Shown one piece after another: positions 17,567-26,256 of a stretch of 64,000 bases of DNA (within the stretch, counting starts at the first letter, position 1; each line of letters opens with the position of its first letter). Under the pieces are notes generated by a model. The model was given only the letters and a program-made list of their open reading frames with translations. It did no database searches and was not told the origin of the DNA. This DNA is from Aeromonas schubertii (GTDB lineage Bacteria; Pseudomonadota; Gammaproteobacteria; Enterobacterales; Aeromonadaceae), in NCBI RefSeq assembly GCF_000820105.1, contig NZ_CDDB01000109.1, forward strand, positions 1-64,000, given 5' to 3'. The position numbers were made by a program, and so were the translations under genes.

Positions 17567-18469
17567 ATGTACCGGGTGATTACCCCCCACACCGACACCG
17601 AACTGGATGCCTATTACCGTCTGCGCTGGGAGCTGTTGCGCAAGCCCTTCAACCTGCCCCTCGGCTCGGAGCGCGACGAATACGACAGCGTCGCCATTCA
17701 TCGCATGATGCTCGACGAGGCGGGCAATCCCATCGCCGTCGGCCGCCTCTTCGTAGGCGGCGACGAGGCGCAGATCCGCTTCATGGGTATGTTGCCCCAA
17801 TACCGGGGCCAGGGGCTGGGTGCTCGCATGGTCGAAGATCTCGAACAGCGAGCCCGGGAGGAGAAGGTCAAGCGGCTGGTGATGAACGCCCGCCAGGAGG
17901 CGGTGGAGTTCTACCGCAAGTGTGGCTTTCTCGAGGTGGGGGAAGGGCCGGTCACCTTTGGCCGCATCCCGCACCGCCAGATGATCAAGTCCCTCGCCCC
18001 CCTGCAGACCATCGCCTATCGCCCCGAGTGGTGTCAGGATCTGGCGACCCGCTGGTCCCGCGGCATCCCCATCAGCGAGAAGATGGGGGTGCAGATCCAC
18101 CACTATGATGGCCAGACCCTCCATCTGGGCGCCAATCTGGCGGCCAATCTCAACGTCCACGACACCATGTTTGCCGGCAGCATCTACAGCCTCTGTGTGC
18201 TGGCGGGATGGGGCCTTATCTGGCTGCAACTCAAGGAGCTGGGAGTGGTGGGGGATACGGTGCTGGCCGAGGGCAATATTCGCTACTACCGGCCGGTAAA
18301 GGCAAGCCCCGAGGCCAGGGTCGCCCGGGAGGGGATGCCCGCCGCCCTGCTGCCCCTGCGCAGCGGTGAGGCCGCCCGCTTCCAGCTCTCGGTGCAGCTC
18401 TACAGCGGTGGCAAGCTGGCCGCCGAGTTTATCGGCCAGTACGTGGTGCAGCCGGTCAGGAAGGGATAA
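17567..18469 (+). CDS. yiiD: YiiD-type bifunctional GNAT acetyltransferase/thioesterase-like protein
   Basis: This 300-residue protein joins an N-terminal GNAT fold (about 1-145, with the acetyl-CoA loop QYRGQGLGARM) to a C-terminal hot-dog/thioesterase-like YiiD domain (about 155-300, with NLNVHDTMFAGSIY). The same two-domain layout and the neighbouring dtd gene occur in E. coli, where the protein has been renamed FabY for a proposed role in starting fatty acid synthesis. Its role here is taken from that relative and is not shown by the sequence. Confidence 0.8.
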   Translation: MYRVITPHTDTELDAYYRLRWELLRKPFNLPLGSERDEYDSVAIHRMMLDEAGNPIAVGRLFVGGDEAQIRFMGMLPQYRGQGLGARMVEDLEQRAREEKVKRLVMNARQEAVEFYRKCGFLEVGEGPVTFGRIPHRQMIKSLAPLQTIAYRPEWCQDLATRWSRGIPISEKMGVQIHHYDGQTLHLGANLAANLNVHDTMFAGSIYSLCVLAGWGLIWLQLKELGVVGDTVLAEGNIRYYRPVKASPEARVAREGMPAALLPLRSGEAARFQLSVQLYSGGKLAAEFIGQYVVQPVRKG

Positions 18470-18473
18470 CCCC

Positions 18474-20510
18474 TTAGCGAGTGGCCGACTCGACCTGGTG
18501 CAGCCGTCCGCCTGGCCCTTGGGCCGGATAGGCAACCCCCGCCGCTGGCCAGCCACATTCGCTCTCGCGGGCCGGAAAGCGCCAGGCCAGGGTCGGAGCT
18601 GCCAGGGGGCCGCGCCACTCGGTCAGCAGCTCGGCGCATCCCTGGCTGTTGAGGGCACCGAGATCGAGCGCCCACTCGCCGTTGGCGAGATCGAGATCGC
18701 CGCGCAGGGCCAGCAAGTGGGTGATGGTGCTGGCGCCGCCGTTCAGGCTCACCCTGCCCTCTTTCGCCTCCCCCTTGAGGGCGATGCGATAGAAGGGGGT
18801 ATCGCCCCCCTGCATCCCCTGCCAGAGGCTGGCAGCATCGAGGGCCGGGGCCTCGGTTCGGCCAAACCACTCATCGAGCAGGGGGTCGAGCTTCACCCCT
18901 TCCCAGAAGGGATCGCTTAAAGAGAGACTCAGGCTCCCCCCCAGCGTCTCACGCCAGCGTTGGCTGTCGCTCGCCTGCACAGAGGCGTCCAGATCCCCCT
19001 TGCCGGAGAGGGTCAGCGGAGCGCCCCCCAGCTTGGCCCACTGCTCCAAATCCAGGCCGCGGCCGGCCAGGGTAAGCGACCCCGGCTGACCCGGCTGCAA
19101 TCCCCAGCTACCGGCCAGCTTGAGGTGGCCATCGTCAGGCAGCCGGCTCTCGAGGTTCCGCAGCTGCCACTGCTCCGGGGTGAGCTCGAGCAACAGCTCT
19201 CCCTTGCGACTGGAGAGCCCCTTCCACACCAGCTCCTCCCAGTGGCTCTCGAGGCGCGCCCGACCGATCAGGGGAGTCACCTCTTCGCCCTTGAGGCGCA
19301 GGTCGTTGACGAAGAGTTGCCAGTTCATCAGGGAGAGGGGCACCGCATCGTCAAACGAGAGCACCCGCATCTTGTCGAGGGCAATGCGCCGCACATCGAG
19401 CCGGGCGGGATGCCAGGAGCGCCATTGTTGCCACCAACCGGCAGGCAGGGAGAGCTCCATGCCGCTCAGGGTCAGATCCTTGACGGTCCACTCGGAGCGG
19501 GCCGGGGCGACGCTCACCTCCAGATTGAAGCTGCCATCGTAGGCCTTGCCCCTGAACTCCCCATCGAGGCGATCCGGGTACATGGCAAGATCCGTGTCGA
19601 CCCCCTCGAGCTGGAACAGGCCGCGGCCAATCTCCCCGAGACGACCGTGGACGAAGCCGGTCGGCGCCTGCCCCTGGCGCCACTCAATGCCACCCAGGCT
19701 GACGTTGATGTCGTTGAGTGCCAGCTCCTGGGTGAGGGCGTTGAGACTGACATGCTCGAGTTGGCCATGGCTGATGCTGACCTGGGTCAAGGGAAACTCG
19801 AGACGCTCCAGATCCCCGAGCTCTATGTTCATGCCGCTCCCCTTGAAGCGGTCCAGCTGCAGGCTGCGCGCCCCCCAGTCCAGCACCATGTCAGCCTCGA
19901 TGAGGCCGTCGAAGGCGTTGGCCACCAGCCTGTCCACCGACAGCTTCTGCCCCTCAAGCTTGCCGCTCAGGGTCAGGCGCGACAGGGCCAGCCAGGGGGT
20001 CTCGAGGGCGTTGATATTGAGGGTCAGGTTGGCCTGGGGCGGGCGCACCGGGTCGATAAGCTGCCAGTCGCGGATCCCCGCCGAGAGGCCGGTCACCTTG
20101 CCAAGCGGTCCACTCAGCGAGAGACGGTCGATGCGGCCATCTGCCACGCTGAGGCGGTTGATGGGGAGCGTCGGCAACCCCTGGGGCAGCGGCAAGGTGA
20201 TCCTCGGACGGATCAGATCGAGGTGAGCCAGACGCACGTCACGTTCCAGCCAGTCCACCGACTCCACCTCGACGTAGAGCTTGTCCAGGGTCAGCGCCTC
20301 CCCCACCTGCACCTGTTCGGCGAGCAGGGTGTAGGGGTGCAAGGGATTAAAAACCAGCTTGCCGATGGCGACCGGCACCCCGCTCTGGGCCGAGAGCCAG
20401 CGGGCCAACGGCGCCTTGGCCCGCTCGGCATCGAACAGACCCAGCACGACCCAGACAGTCAGCAGCAGGAAGGCAAGGGTGTACAAGAGGGCACGGAGCC
20501 ATGCGTTCAT
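18474..20510 (-). CDS. AsmA-family inner-membrane-anchored protein
   Basis: The 678-residue protein starts with a single transmembrane helix (about 8-26) and an AsmA-like N-terminal region (KLVFNPLHPYTLLAEQVQV), followed by long beta-rich sequence facing the periplasm. AsmA-type proteins such as YicH, TamB and YhdP are implicated in outer-membrane lipid transport or assembly. It begins about 20 bp after recG on the same strand, so it may be co-transcribed with recG. Which AsmA subgroup it belongs to needs alignment; YicH is the closest guess. Confidence 0.7.
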   Translation of the reverse strand: MNAWLRALLYTLAFLLLTVWVVLGLFDAERAKAPLARWLSAQSGVPVAIGKLVFNPLHPYTLLAEQVQVGEALTLDKLYVEVESVDWLERDVRLAHLDLIRPRITLPLPQGLPTLPINRLSVADGRIDRLSLSGPLGKVTGLSAGIRDWQLIDPVRPPQANLTLNINALETPWLALSRLTLSGKLEGQKLSVDRLVANAFDGLIEADMVLDWGARSLQLDRFKGSGMNIELGDLERLEFPLTQVSISHGQLEHVSLNALTQELALNDINVSLGGIEWRQGQAPTGFVHGRLGEIGRGLFQLEGVDTDLAMYPDRLDGEFRGKAYDGSFNLEVSVAPARSEWTVKDLTLSGMELSLPAGWWQQWRSWHPARLDVRRIALDKMRVLSFDDAVPLSLMNWQLFVNDLRLKGEEVTPLIGRARLESHWEELVWKGLSSRKGELLLELTPEQWQLRNLESRLPDDGHLKLAGSWGLQPGQPGSLTLAGRGLDLEQWAKLGGAPLTLSGKGDLDASVQASDSQRWRETLGGSLSLSLSDPFWEGVKLDPLLDEWFGRTEAPALDAASLWQGMQGGDTPFYRIALKGEAKEGRVSLNGGASTITHLLALRGDLDLANGEWALDLGALNSQGCAELLTEWRGPLAAPTLAWRFPARESECGWPAAGVAYPAQGPGGRLHQVESATR

Positions 20511-20529
20511 CGATGCCTTCCTCCTCGAG

Positions 20530-22599
20530 TCAGACGGTGGAGTAGTGTTCCCGCAACCCCAACCAGCGGCGGATCAGCGGGTCCACATGGGACGGGTATT
20601 GGTCCATCAGGTAGCGCGCCAGCTTCTGCACCTGGGGGATGAGCGGCTGGTCGCGCACCAGATCGGCGATCTTGAGATCGGCCAGCCCGGTCTGCCGGGT
20701 ACCGAGCAGCTCGCCAGGGCCGCGCAACTCCAGATCGCGCTGGGCGATGACGAAGCCGTCGTTGGTTTCTCGCAGTACCCCGAGCCGGCTCTGGGCTGTC
20801 TTGGACAAGGGGGCATGGTAGAGCAGTACGCAGTGGGAGGCCACCGCCCCCCGGCCCACCCGTCCGCGCAGCTGGTGCAGCTGCGCCAGACCCAGTCGCT
20901 CGGGGTTTTCGATGATCATCAGGCTGGCGTTGGGCACGTCCACCCCCACCTCGATGACGGTGGTAGCCACCAGCAGTTGCAGTATGCCGGCCTTGAACTC
21001 CTCCATCACCCGCTGCTTCTCGATCGGGCGCATCCGCCCGTGCACCAGGCCGATGTGCAGACCGGGCAGCAGACGCTGCAGCTCGGCGGCCGTCTCTTCG
21101 GCGGCCTGACACTCGAGCACTTCGGACTCCTCGATCAGGGTGCAGACCCAGTAGGCCTGCTTGCCCTCGGTACAGGCCAGCCGCACCCGCTCGATCACAT
21201 CCTGGCGGCGGGTGTCGGGCACCGCCACCGTGGTGATGGGGGTACGCCCGGGGGGCAGCTCGTCGATGACAGAGGTGTCGAGATCGGCGTAAGCGGTCAT
21301 GGCCAGGGTGCGCGGGATCGGGGTGGCCGTCATGATGAGCTGGTGCGGGTGCACTCCGTCACGCTCCCCCTTCTCGCGCAAGGCCAGGCGCTGGTGCACC
21401 CCGAAACGGTGCTGCTCGTCGATGATGACCAGCCCGAGGCGATGGAAGTTGACCTGCTCCTGGAAGATGGCGTGGGTGCCCACCACCATGGCGGCGGAGC
21501 CATCGGCGATGGCATTGAGCGCCTCTTCCCGCGCCTTGCCCTTCTGCTTGCCGGCGAGCCAGCCCACCTTGATGCCAAGCGGCTCGAGCCAGCGGCCGAA
21601 GTTGATGGCGTGCTGCTCGGCCAGCAGCTCGGTGGGGGCCATCAGCCCCACCTGATAGCCGTTGCCAATGGCCTGCAGGGCCGCCATGGCGGCCACCAGC
21701 GTCTTGCCCGAGCCCACGTCCCCCTGCACCAGCCGCATCATGGGGTGGCCACGCTGCAGGTCGCGGCTGATCTCCTCCACCACCCGGCGCTGGGCACCGG
21801 TCGGCGCGAAGGGGAGCGAGGCGAGCAGCCGCCCCACCAGCTCGGGGGCCGGCGGCAGGGGCACCGACGCCTGGGTCTGGGCCTGCTCGCGCACCTTGAG
21901 CACCGAGAGATTGTGGGCCAGCAGCTCCTCCATCACCAGTCGGGCCTGGGCCGGGTGGCGACCGCTCTCGAGCTGGTCGAGGGCCACGTCCGGCGGCGGC
22001 CGGTGCAACAGGCGCAGGGCTTCGGCCAGGGAGATCTGGGTCGGGTAGAGACCGGCGGGCAGCAGCTCCTCCACCCCGTGCTCGGCCAGCAGCACCAGCG
22101 CCTGATCGGTGAGGCCACGCAGGGTCAGCTGGCGCAGCCCTTCGGTGGTGGGATAGACCGGAGTGAGAGCCTCTTCGGCCTGGCCGGCCTGCTCCTCCCC
22201 GAGCAGCTTGTACTCAGGGTGAATGATCTCGAGACCGAACTTGCCGGGGCGGATCTCGCCGAAGCAGCGCATCAGGCGCCCGGCGCTGAGGCTGTTTTTC
22301 TGGGCGGCGGTGAAGTTGAAAAAGCGCAGGGTGATGCTGCCGCTGCCGTCGCTGATGCGGCACACCAGCATGCGCTTGCGCCCCATCAACAGCTGGCTGT
22401 CCTGGATCTCCCCCTCAACCGCGCAGGTGGTGCCGGGCAAGAGATCGCCGATGGGCCACACCCGGGTGCGGTCCTCATAACGATGTGGCAGGTGGAACAA
22501 GAGATCCTGGACCGTGACCAGTCCCAGTCGCTCCAGCTTCTCCTGCATCTTGCCGCCCACGCCCTTGAGGCTGTCCAGCGGGATTTTATCCAATTTCAT
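20530..22599 (-). CDS. recG: ATP-dependent DNA helicase RecG
   Basis: This 689-residue helicase remodels stalled replication forks and branched DNA. It has an N-terminal wedge/OB region (about 1-155), then helicase motifs: Walker A GDVGSGKT, motif II DEQHRFG, motif III TATPIPRT and the C-terminal QLRGRVGRG. The length is as expected. A TTG lies immediately before the ATG at 22599; I take the ATG. The neighbours are not the spoT-trmH pair seen with recG in E. coli. Confidence 0.96.
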   Translation of the reverse strand: MKLDKIPLDSLKGVGGKMQEKLERLGLVTVQDLLFHLPHRYEDRTRVWPIGDLLPGTTCAVEGEIQDSQLLMGRKRMLVCRISDGSGSITLRFFNFTAAQKNSLSAGRLMRCFGEIRPGKFGLEIIHPEYKLLGEEQAGQAEEALTPVYPTTEGLRQLTLRGLTDQALVLLAEHGVEELLPAGLYPTQISLAEALRLLHRPPPDVALDQLESGRHPAQARLVMEELLAHNLSVLKVREQAQTQASVPLPPAPELVGRLLASLPFAPTGAQRRVVEEISRDLQRGHPMMRLVQGDVGSGKTLVAAMAALQAIGNGYQVGLMAPTELLAEQHAINFGRWLEPLGIKVGWLAGKQKGKAREEALNAIADGSAAMVVGTHAIFQEQVNFHRLGLVIIDEQHRFGVHQRLALREKGERDGVHPHQLIMTATPIPRTLAMTAYADLDTSVIDELPPGRTPITTVAVPDTRRQDVIERVRLACTEGKQAYWVCTLIEESEVLECQAAEETAAELQRLLPGLHIGLVHGRMRPIEKQRVMEEFKAGILQLLVATTVIEVGVDVPNASLMIIENPERLGLAQLHQLRGRVGRGAVASHCVLLYHAPLSKTAQSRLGVLRETNDGFVIAQRDLELRGPGELLGTRQTGLADLKIADLVRDQPLIPQVQKLARYLMDQYPSHVDPLIRRWLGLREHYSTV

Positions 22600-22643
22600 C
22601 AACCAGATGCCCGACAGTACTGTAAATACGTCCAGATAATAAC

Positions 22644-22671
22644 AAAGGCCTCCCGAAAACGGGAGGCCTTT
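22644..22671 (-). terminator. Terminator after pssA
   Basis: A perfect 12-bp stem, AAAGGCCTCCCG / CGGGAGGCCTTT with loop AAAA, lies between the pssA stop and the recG start. On the minus strand it is followed by GTTATT. Confidence 0.8.
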
Positions 22672-22698
22672 GGAACGCTTACAAAAGCGGCAATCGGG

Positions 22699-24051
22699 TC
22701 AGATGATGCGCTTGAGCAGCAGGTGAGCCTTGACCCTGTGAATCCGCGCCAGCAGGCGACGCACCTGCTCCGGATAGTCGCCAATCTGCTCCACCTCGTT
22801 GAAACGGGTAACCCTCTGGGTATGCTGCAGAATATTTTCCCGCTCGCGAGTGAAGTGCTCGGCCAGCAGGTGCTGGGCATCTTTGACCAGCAGGCCGTTC
22901 TCCAAATCCAGGGACCAGGCACGGGGATTGAGGTTGTTGCCGGTGAGCAGGGCCCACTCGCCGCCATCCACGAAGATCCCCTTGAGGTGGTAGGAGTGCC
23001 GCTCGTGGCGCCACAGCATCATGTTGAGCAGGCCGCTGTCGATGTGGTGCTGGTTACGCTGGGCAAACTTGCGCAGGTTCGCTTCGTACAGATACGGCAG
23101 GCCGCCGATGGTGGAGAACTTCTCCTCGGGCGGGATATAGAAGTCGTTGGCGGTCTTGTCGCCGACCACGATCGTCACCTTGCGCCCGTGGCGCAACAGC
23201 CCCTCGATATCCTTGGCCAACTCCTTGGGCAGATTGAAGTAGGGAGTGCAGATGAAGATCTCGCGCTCGCAGCCGCGCACCAGGTTGCGGATCATCCGGT
23301 TGAGCTGGTTGTTGCGCTTGCCGAGTCCCACCAGGGGCGTCACCGCCACCTCACCCGCCACCGGCAGGCTGGAGTTGAAACGGTAGTGGCTGCGGGCCAG
23401 TTGCCCCTTGAAGCGGCGGATCGTCCCCTTGAGCTGCTTGGCGGTGGGGATGGCCGGCTTGTCGAGCCGGGATACCGCATCGCTCGCGACGAAGTAGTCG
23501 TCCACATAGCGCACCATGGCATTGGCCAGCTCGTGGCTCTCGATCTGGTGGTAGCGGTCGAAACGATAGCGCTCCTGCTGGTGCAGGTAGACATCGTTGA
23601 GGCTGGCGCCCGAGTAAAGCACGGTGTCGTCGAAGACGAAGCCCTTGAGGTGTAACACCCCGAGCAGCTCGCGCCCCTTGACCGGTACACCATAGATCGC
23701 GATGCGCTCCTTGTGCTCGGCCGCCATGGACTGGTAGCGCAGGTGGTTGCCTCCCTGGGCCCCCTTGCCGATCAGGCCGCGCTGGGCACGGTGGAAGTCG
23801 ACGAAGACCTTGATGTCGAGGTCGGGATTACGTCCCTTGGCGGCGTAGAGGGCATCCAGGATCTCGCGGCCCGCCTCGTCATCTTGCAGGTAGAGGGCCA
23901 CCAGATAGATGCGCTGGCGCGCGCTGGCGATGAGATCGAGGATGCGCTGCTTGAAATCCTTGGCGCTGTAGAGCACGTCAAAACGGTCTGCGCCCACGGC
24001 GATCTTGGGCAAGCGCTCCAACAGCTGTCGATAATGTGCCGGTAAATGCAT
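22699..24051 (-). CDS. pssA: CDP-diacylglycerol-serine O-phosphatidyltransferase
   Basis: This enzyme of about 450 residues makes phosphatidylserine, the precursor of phosphatidylethanolamine. It is the phospholipase D-superfamily type found in enteric bacteria, with two HKD-type motifs, LHLKGFVFDD and YHLKGIFVDG, the second followed by TGNNLNPRAW. Identity to E. coli PssA is visible throughout (for example VGDKTANDFYIP). I start it at the ATG at 24051; a GTG at 24069 in the same frame gives a length nearer E. coli and is a fair alternative. Confidence 0.93.
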   Translation of the reverse strand: MHLPAHYRQLLERLPKIAVGADRFDVLYSAKDFKQRILDLIASARQRIYLVALYLQDDEAGREILDALYAAKGRNPDLDIKVFVDFHRAQRGLIGKGAQGGNHLRYQSMAAEHKERIAIYGVPVKGRELLGVLHLKGFVFDDTVLYSGASLNDVYLHQQERYRFDRYHQIESHELANAMVRYVDDYFVASDAVSRLDKPAIPTAKQLKGTIRRFKGQLARSHYRFNSSLPVAGEVAVTPLVGLGKRNNQLNRMIRNLVRGCEREIFICTPYFNLPKELAKDIEGLLRHGRKVTIVVGDKTANDFYIPPEEKFSTIGGLPYLYEANLRKFAQRNQHHIDSGLLNMMLWRHERHSYHLKGIFVDGGEWALLTGNNLNPRAWSLDLENGLLVKDAQHLLAEHFTRERENILQHTQRVTRFNEVEQIGDYPEQVRRLLARIHRVKAHLLLKRII

Positions 24052-24169
24052 AGAGAAACCTGAAATCACTGCGTTACGCGTTCCACTCGAAGCGGGGAAT
24101 GGGCAATTCTAGCAACGGTCGGCGGCGTCCCCAAGCAAGAATCGGTAAAAAGTCGATTCAGGCACCATA

Positions 24170-24202
24170 ACCATGGGGCCGGCGCAAGGCCGGCCCCATG
24201 GT
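24170..24202 (-). terminator. Long hairpin after the gluconate permease gene
   Basis: ACCATGGGGCCGGC and its exact complement form a 14-bp stem with a 5-nt loop, just past the stop of the permease gene. The T-run on the minus side is poor, so termination may be only partly intrinsic. Confidence 0.55.
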
Positions 24203-24220
24203 GTTTGGCACGACGGTCAC

Positions 24221-25594
24221 TCAGAAAATCATGCTGGCCAGCGCCACGATCAGGAAGGCAATCGTCCCCAGAAGGGTCTCCATGACGGTCCAGGTCTTGA
24301 GGGTGGTCTTCTCGTCCATGTTGAGGAAACGTCCCACCAGCCAGAAACCGGAGTCGTTGAAGTGGGAGAGCACTGTGGCCCCGCCGGCGATGGCGATGAC
24401 GATAAAGGTGAGATCCAGCTCGCTCAACCCGGCAGTGGCCGCCACCGTCGGCGCCATGAGGGCCGCCGTGGTCGTCAGTGCCACGGTCGCCGATCCCTGG
24501 GCCACGCGCAGGGCGGTAGAGACCAGGAATGCCGCCAGGATCACCGGCATCCCGGTATCGGAAAGTACATCGGCCAGTGCCGCACCTATGCCACTGGCAC
24601 GCAGCACACCGCCGAACATGCCGCCGGCACCGGTCACCAGAATGACGGCACAGACGGGGGCGAGCGCCTCGTTACACAACTTCTCGAGCGCCACCTTGCC
24701 CTGGCTCTGACGAAACAGGAAGAGGGCATAGATCAGGGTAATCAGCAGGGCGACCGGGGTCTTGCCGACCATCCGCAGCACATTGACCCACTCGGCCCCC
24801 TTGTCCACCATCCCCATGGCGCCCAGGGTGTTGAGTCCGGTATCCATGAAGATGAGGAGCAGGGGCAACAGCAGGATCGAGAGCACCTGCCCGAAGCTCG
24901 GCGCCGCCTCATGGCTGACCTGGGCATCTGCGACGAAACGCGGTGGCAGGGGGATCTCGAACTTCTTGCCGGCCCACAGACCATAGAGATAGGCCCCCAA
25001 ATACCAGGTGGGGATCGCCACCAGCAAGCCCACCACGGTCAGCAAGCCTATGTTGGCCCCCAGCAACTCACTCGCCGCCACCGGCCCCGGGTGAGGGGGC
25101 AGGAAGGCATGCATCACGGCAAAGGCGCCGGCCGAGGGGAGTGCATACTTGAGCACAGAGCCGCCAAACTGCTTGGCCACGCTGAAGATGATGGGCAGCA
25201 TGACGATGAGCCCCGCATCGAAGAAGATGGGGAAGCCAAACAGCAGGGAGGCCACCCCCAGCGCCAGCGGTGCCCGCTCGGGCCCGAAGCGGTTGATCAG
25301 GGTATCGGCCAGCACCTTGGCCCCCCCGGTCTGCTCCAGGATCCGCCCTATCATGGCGCCCAACCCCACCAACAGCGCCACCGAGGCCAGGGTGCTGCCA
25401 AAACCGCCCAGCATGGTGGGTATCACCTGGTCGTAGGTCACCCCGGTGGCCAGGGCTGTGATCAGGCTGACCAGCGTCAGGGCGACGAAGGCGTGCACCT
25501 TGAAACGCATGATCAGCAATAGCAGCAGAACGATGGCGCCACCTGCGACAGACAGCAGATAGGCCACATCGGGTGTGTTCACCGCTCCATCCAT
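24221..25594 (-). CDS. Gluconate permease (GntP family)
   Basis: This 457-residue inner-membrane gluconate:H+ symporter has 12-14 predicted helices and the GntP-family segments GFPIFFDAGLIVMLPI, HAFLPPHPGPVAAS and VLSHFNDSGFWLV. It is divergent from gntK, with two GntR-type operators between them, so uptake and phosphorylation are controlled together. GntT, GntP and GntU paralogues differ mainly in affinity, which cannot be read by eye, so I leave the symbol empty. A GAGGA site precedes the ATG. Confidence 0.9.
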   Translation of the reverse strand: MDGAVNTPDVAYLLSVAGGAIVLLLLLIMRFKVHAFVALTLVSLITALATGVTYDQVIPTMLGGFGSTLASVALLVGLGAMIGRILEQTGGAKVLADTLINRFGPERAPLALGVASLLFGFPIFFDAGLIVMLPIIFSVAKQFGGSVLKYALPSAGAFAVMHAFLPPHPGPVAASELLGANIGLLTVVGLLVAIPTWYLGAYLYGLWAGKKFEIPLPPRFVADAQVSHEAAPSFGQVLSILLLPLLLIFMDTGLNTLGAMGMVDKGAEWVNVLRMVGKTPVALLITLIYALFLFRQSQGKVALEKLCNEALAPVCAVILVTGAGGMFGGVLRASGIGAALADVLSDTGMPVILAAFLVSTALRVAQGSATVALTTTAALMAPTVAATAGLSELDLTFIVIAIAGGATVLSHFNDSGFWLVGRFLNMDEKTTLKTWTVMETLLGTIAFLIVALASMIF

Positions 25595-25661
25595 TTTCTT
25601 ATCCTCACTTGGTTCCTATTATGCGTCGCACGATTCTGTGCTTCACTTCACAATGCGTAAC

Positions 25662-25687
25662 GTTACCGGTAACATGTTACCGGTAAC
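25662..25687. promoter_or_regulatory. Two tandem GntR operators between permease gene and gntK
   Basis: The palindrome GTTACCGGTAAC occurs twice, at 25662-25673 and 25676-25687, with centres 14 bp apart. It matches the E. coli gnt operator core (ATGTTACCCGTAACAT). The pair sits in the 152-bp divergent region, where GntR bound without gluconate would block both promoters. Confidence 0.85.
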
Positions 25688-25746
25688 GTGGTAAGTTAGA
25701 AGCCATTCGACAAACGATTTTCAAGAAGTGAGATAGAGGTCAAACA

Positions 25747-26256
25747 ATGGCGGGAATGAGCATTATCGTGATGGGGGTCTCCGGCAGCGGTAAATCCTCG
25801 GTAGGCGCCCGGGTGGCAGAAGCCATCGGCGCCAAGTTTATCGACGGGGACGATCTCCACCCGAGAGCCAACATCCAGAAGATGGCCAACGGCACCCCTC
25901 TCAACGACGCGGATCGTGCCCCCTGGCTCGAGCGTATCCGTGATGCGGCCTACAGCCTCGAGCACAAGAACGAGACCGGCATCATCGTCTGCTCGGCCCT
26001 CAAGCGTCAGTACCGTGACCTCATCCGCGACGGCAACCGCTCGGTGCGCTTCCTGTTTCTCGACGGCGAGTTCAACCTCATCCTCGAGCGCATGAAGGCG
26101 CGCCAGGGACACTTCATGAAAGAGGCCATGTTGCAGAGCCAGTTCACCACCCTGGAGCGACCGGAAGGGGAAACCGGGGTGATCCGTATCGACATCGACG
26201 GCAGCTTCGAGCAAGTGGTGGAGCGCGCCGTCCACGCCCTGGAGGCAGAGCAATGA
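25747..26256 (+). CDS. gntK: Gluconokinase
   Basis: This 169-residue P-loop kinase converts gluconate to 6-phosphogluconate. Walker A is GVSGSGKS (residues 10-17), followed by FIDGDDLHPRANIQKMANGTPLNDADR in two blocks typical of GntK, and CSALKRQYRD. It begins after a GAGGT site. The TGA overlaps the edd ATG (26253-26256), so kinase and dehydratase are translationally coupled, feeding the Entner-Doudoroff pathway directly. Confidence 0.95.
   Translation: MAGMSIIVMGVSGSGKSSVGARVAEAIGAKFIDGDDLHPRANIQKMANGTPLNDADRAPWLERIRDAAYSLEHKNETGIIVCSALKRQYRDLIRDGNRSVRFLFLDGEFNLILERMKARQGHFMKEAMLQSQFTTLERPEGETGVIRIDIDGSFEQVVERAVHALEAEQ

Noticed and set aside
17516..18556. N-terminal extension of the methyltransferase frame
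   Set aside because: It is fully antisense to yiiD; the natural start MNFNLEARH at 17515 gives a complete methyltransferase fold.
20359..23655. 1098-codon open frame on the plus strand
   Set aside because: It is antisense to recG and pssA and has a Gln/His/Leu/Gly-rich composition; the recG and pssA frames are clearly the coding ones.
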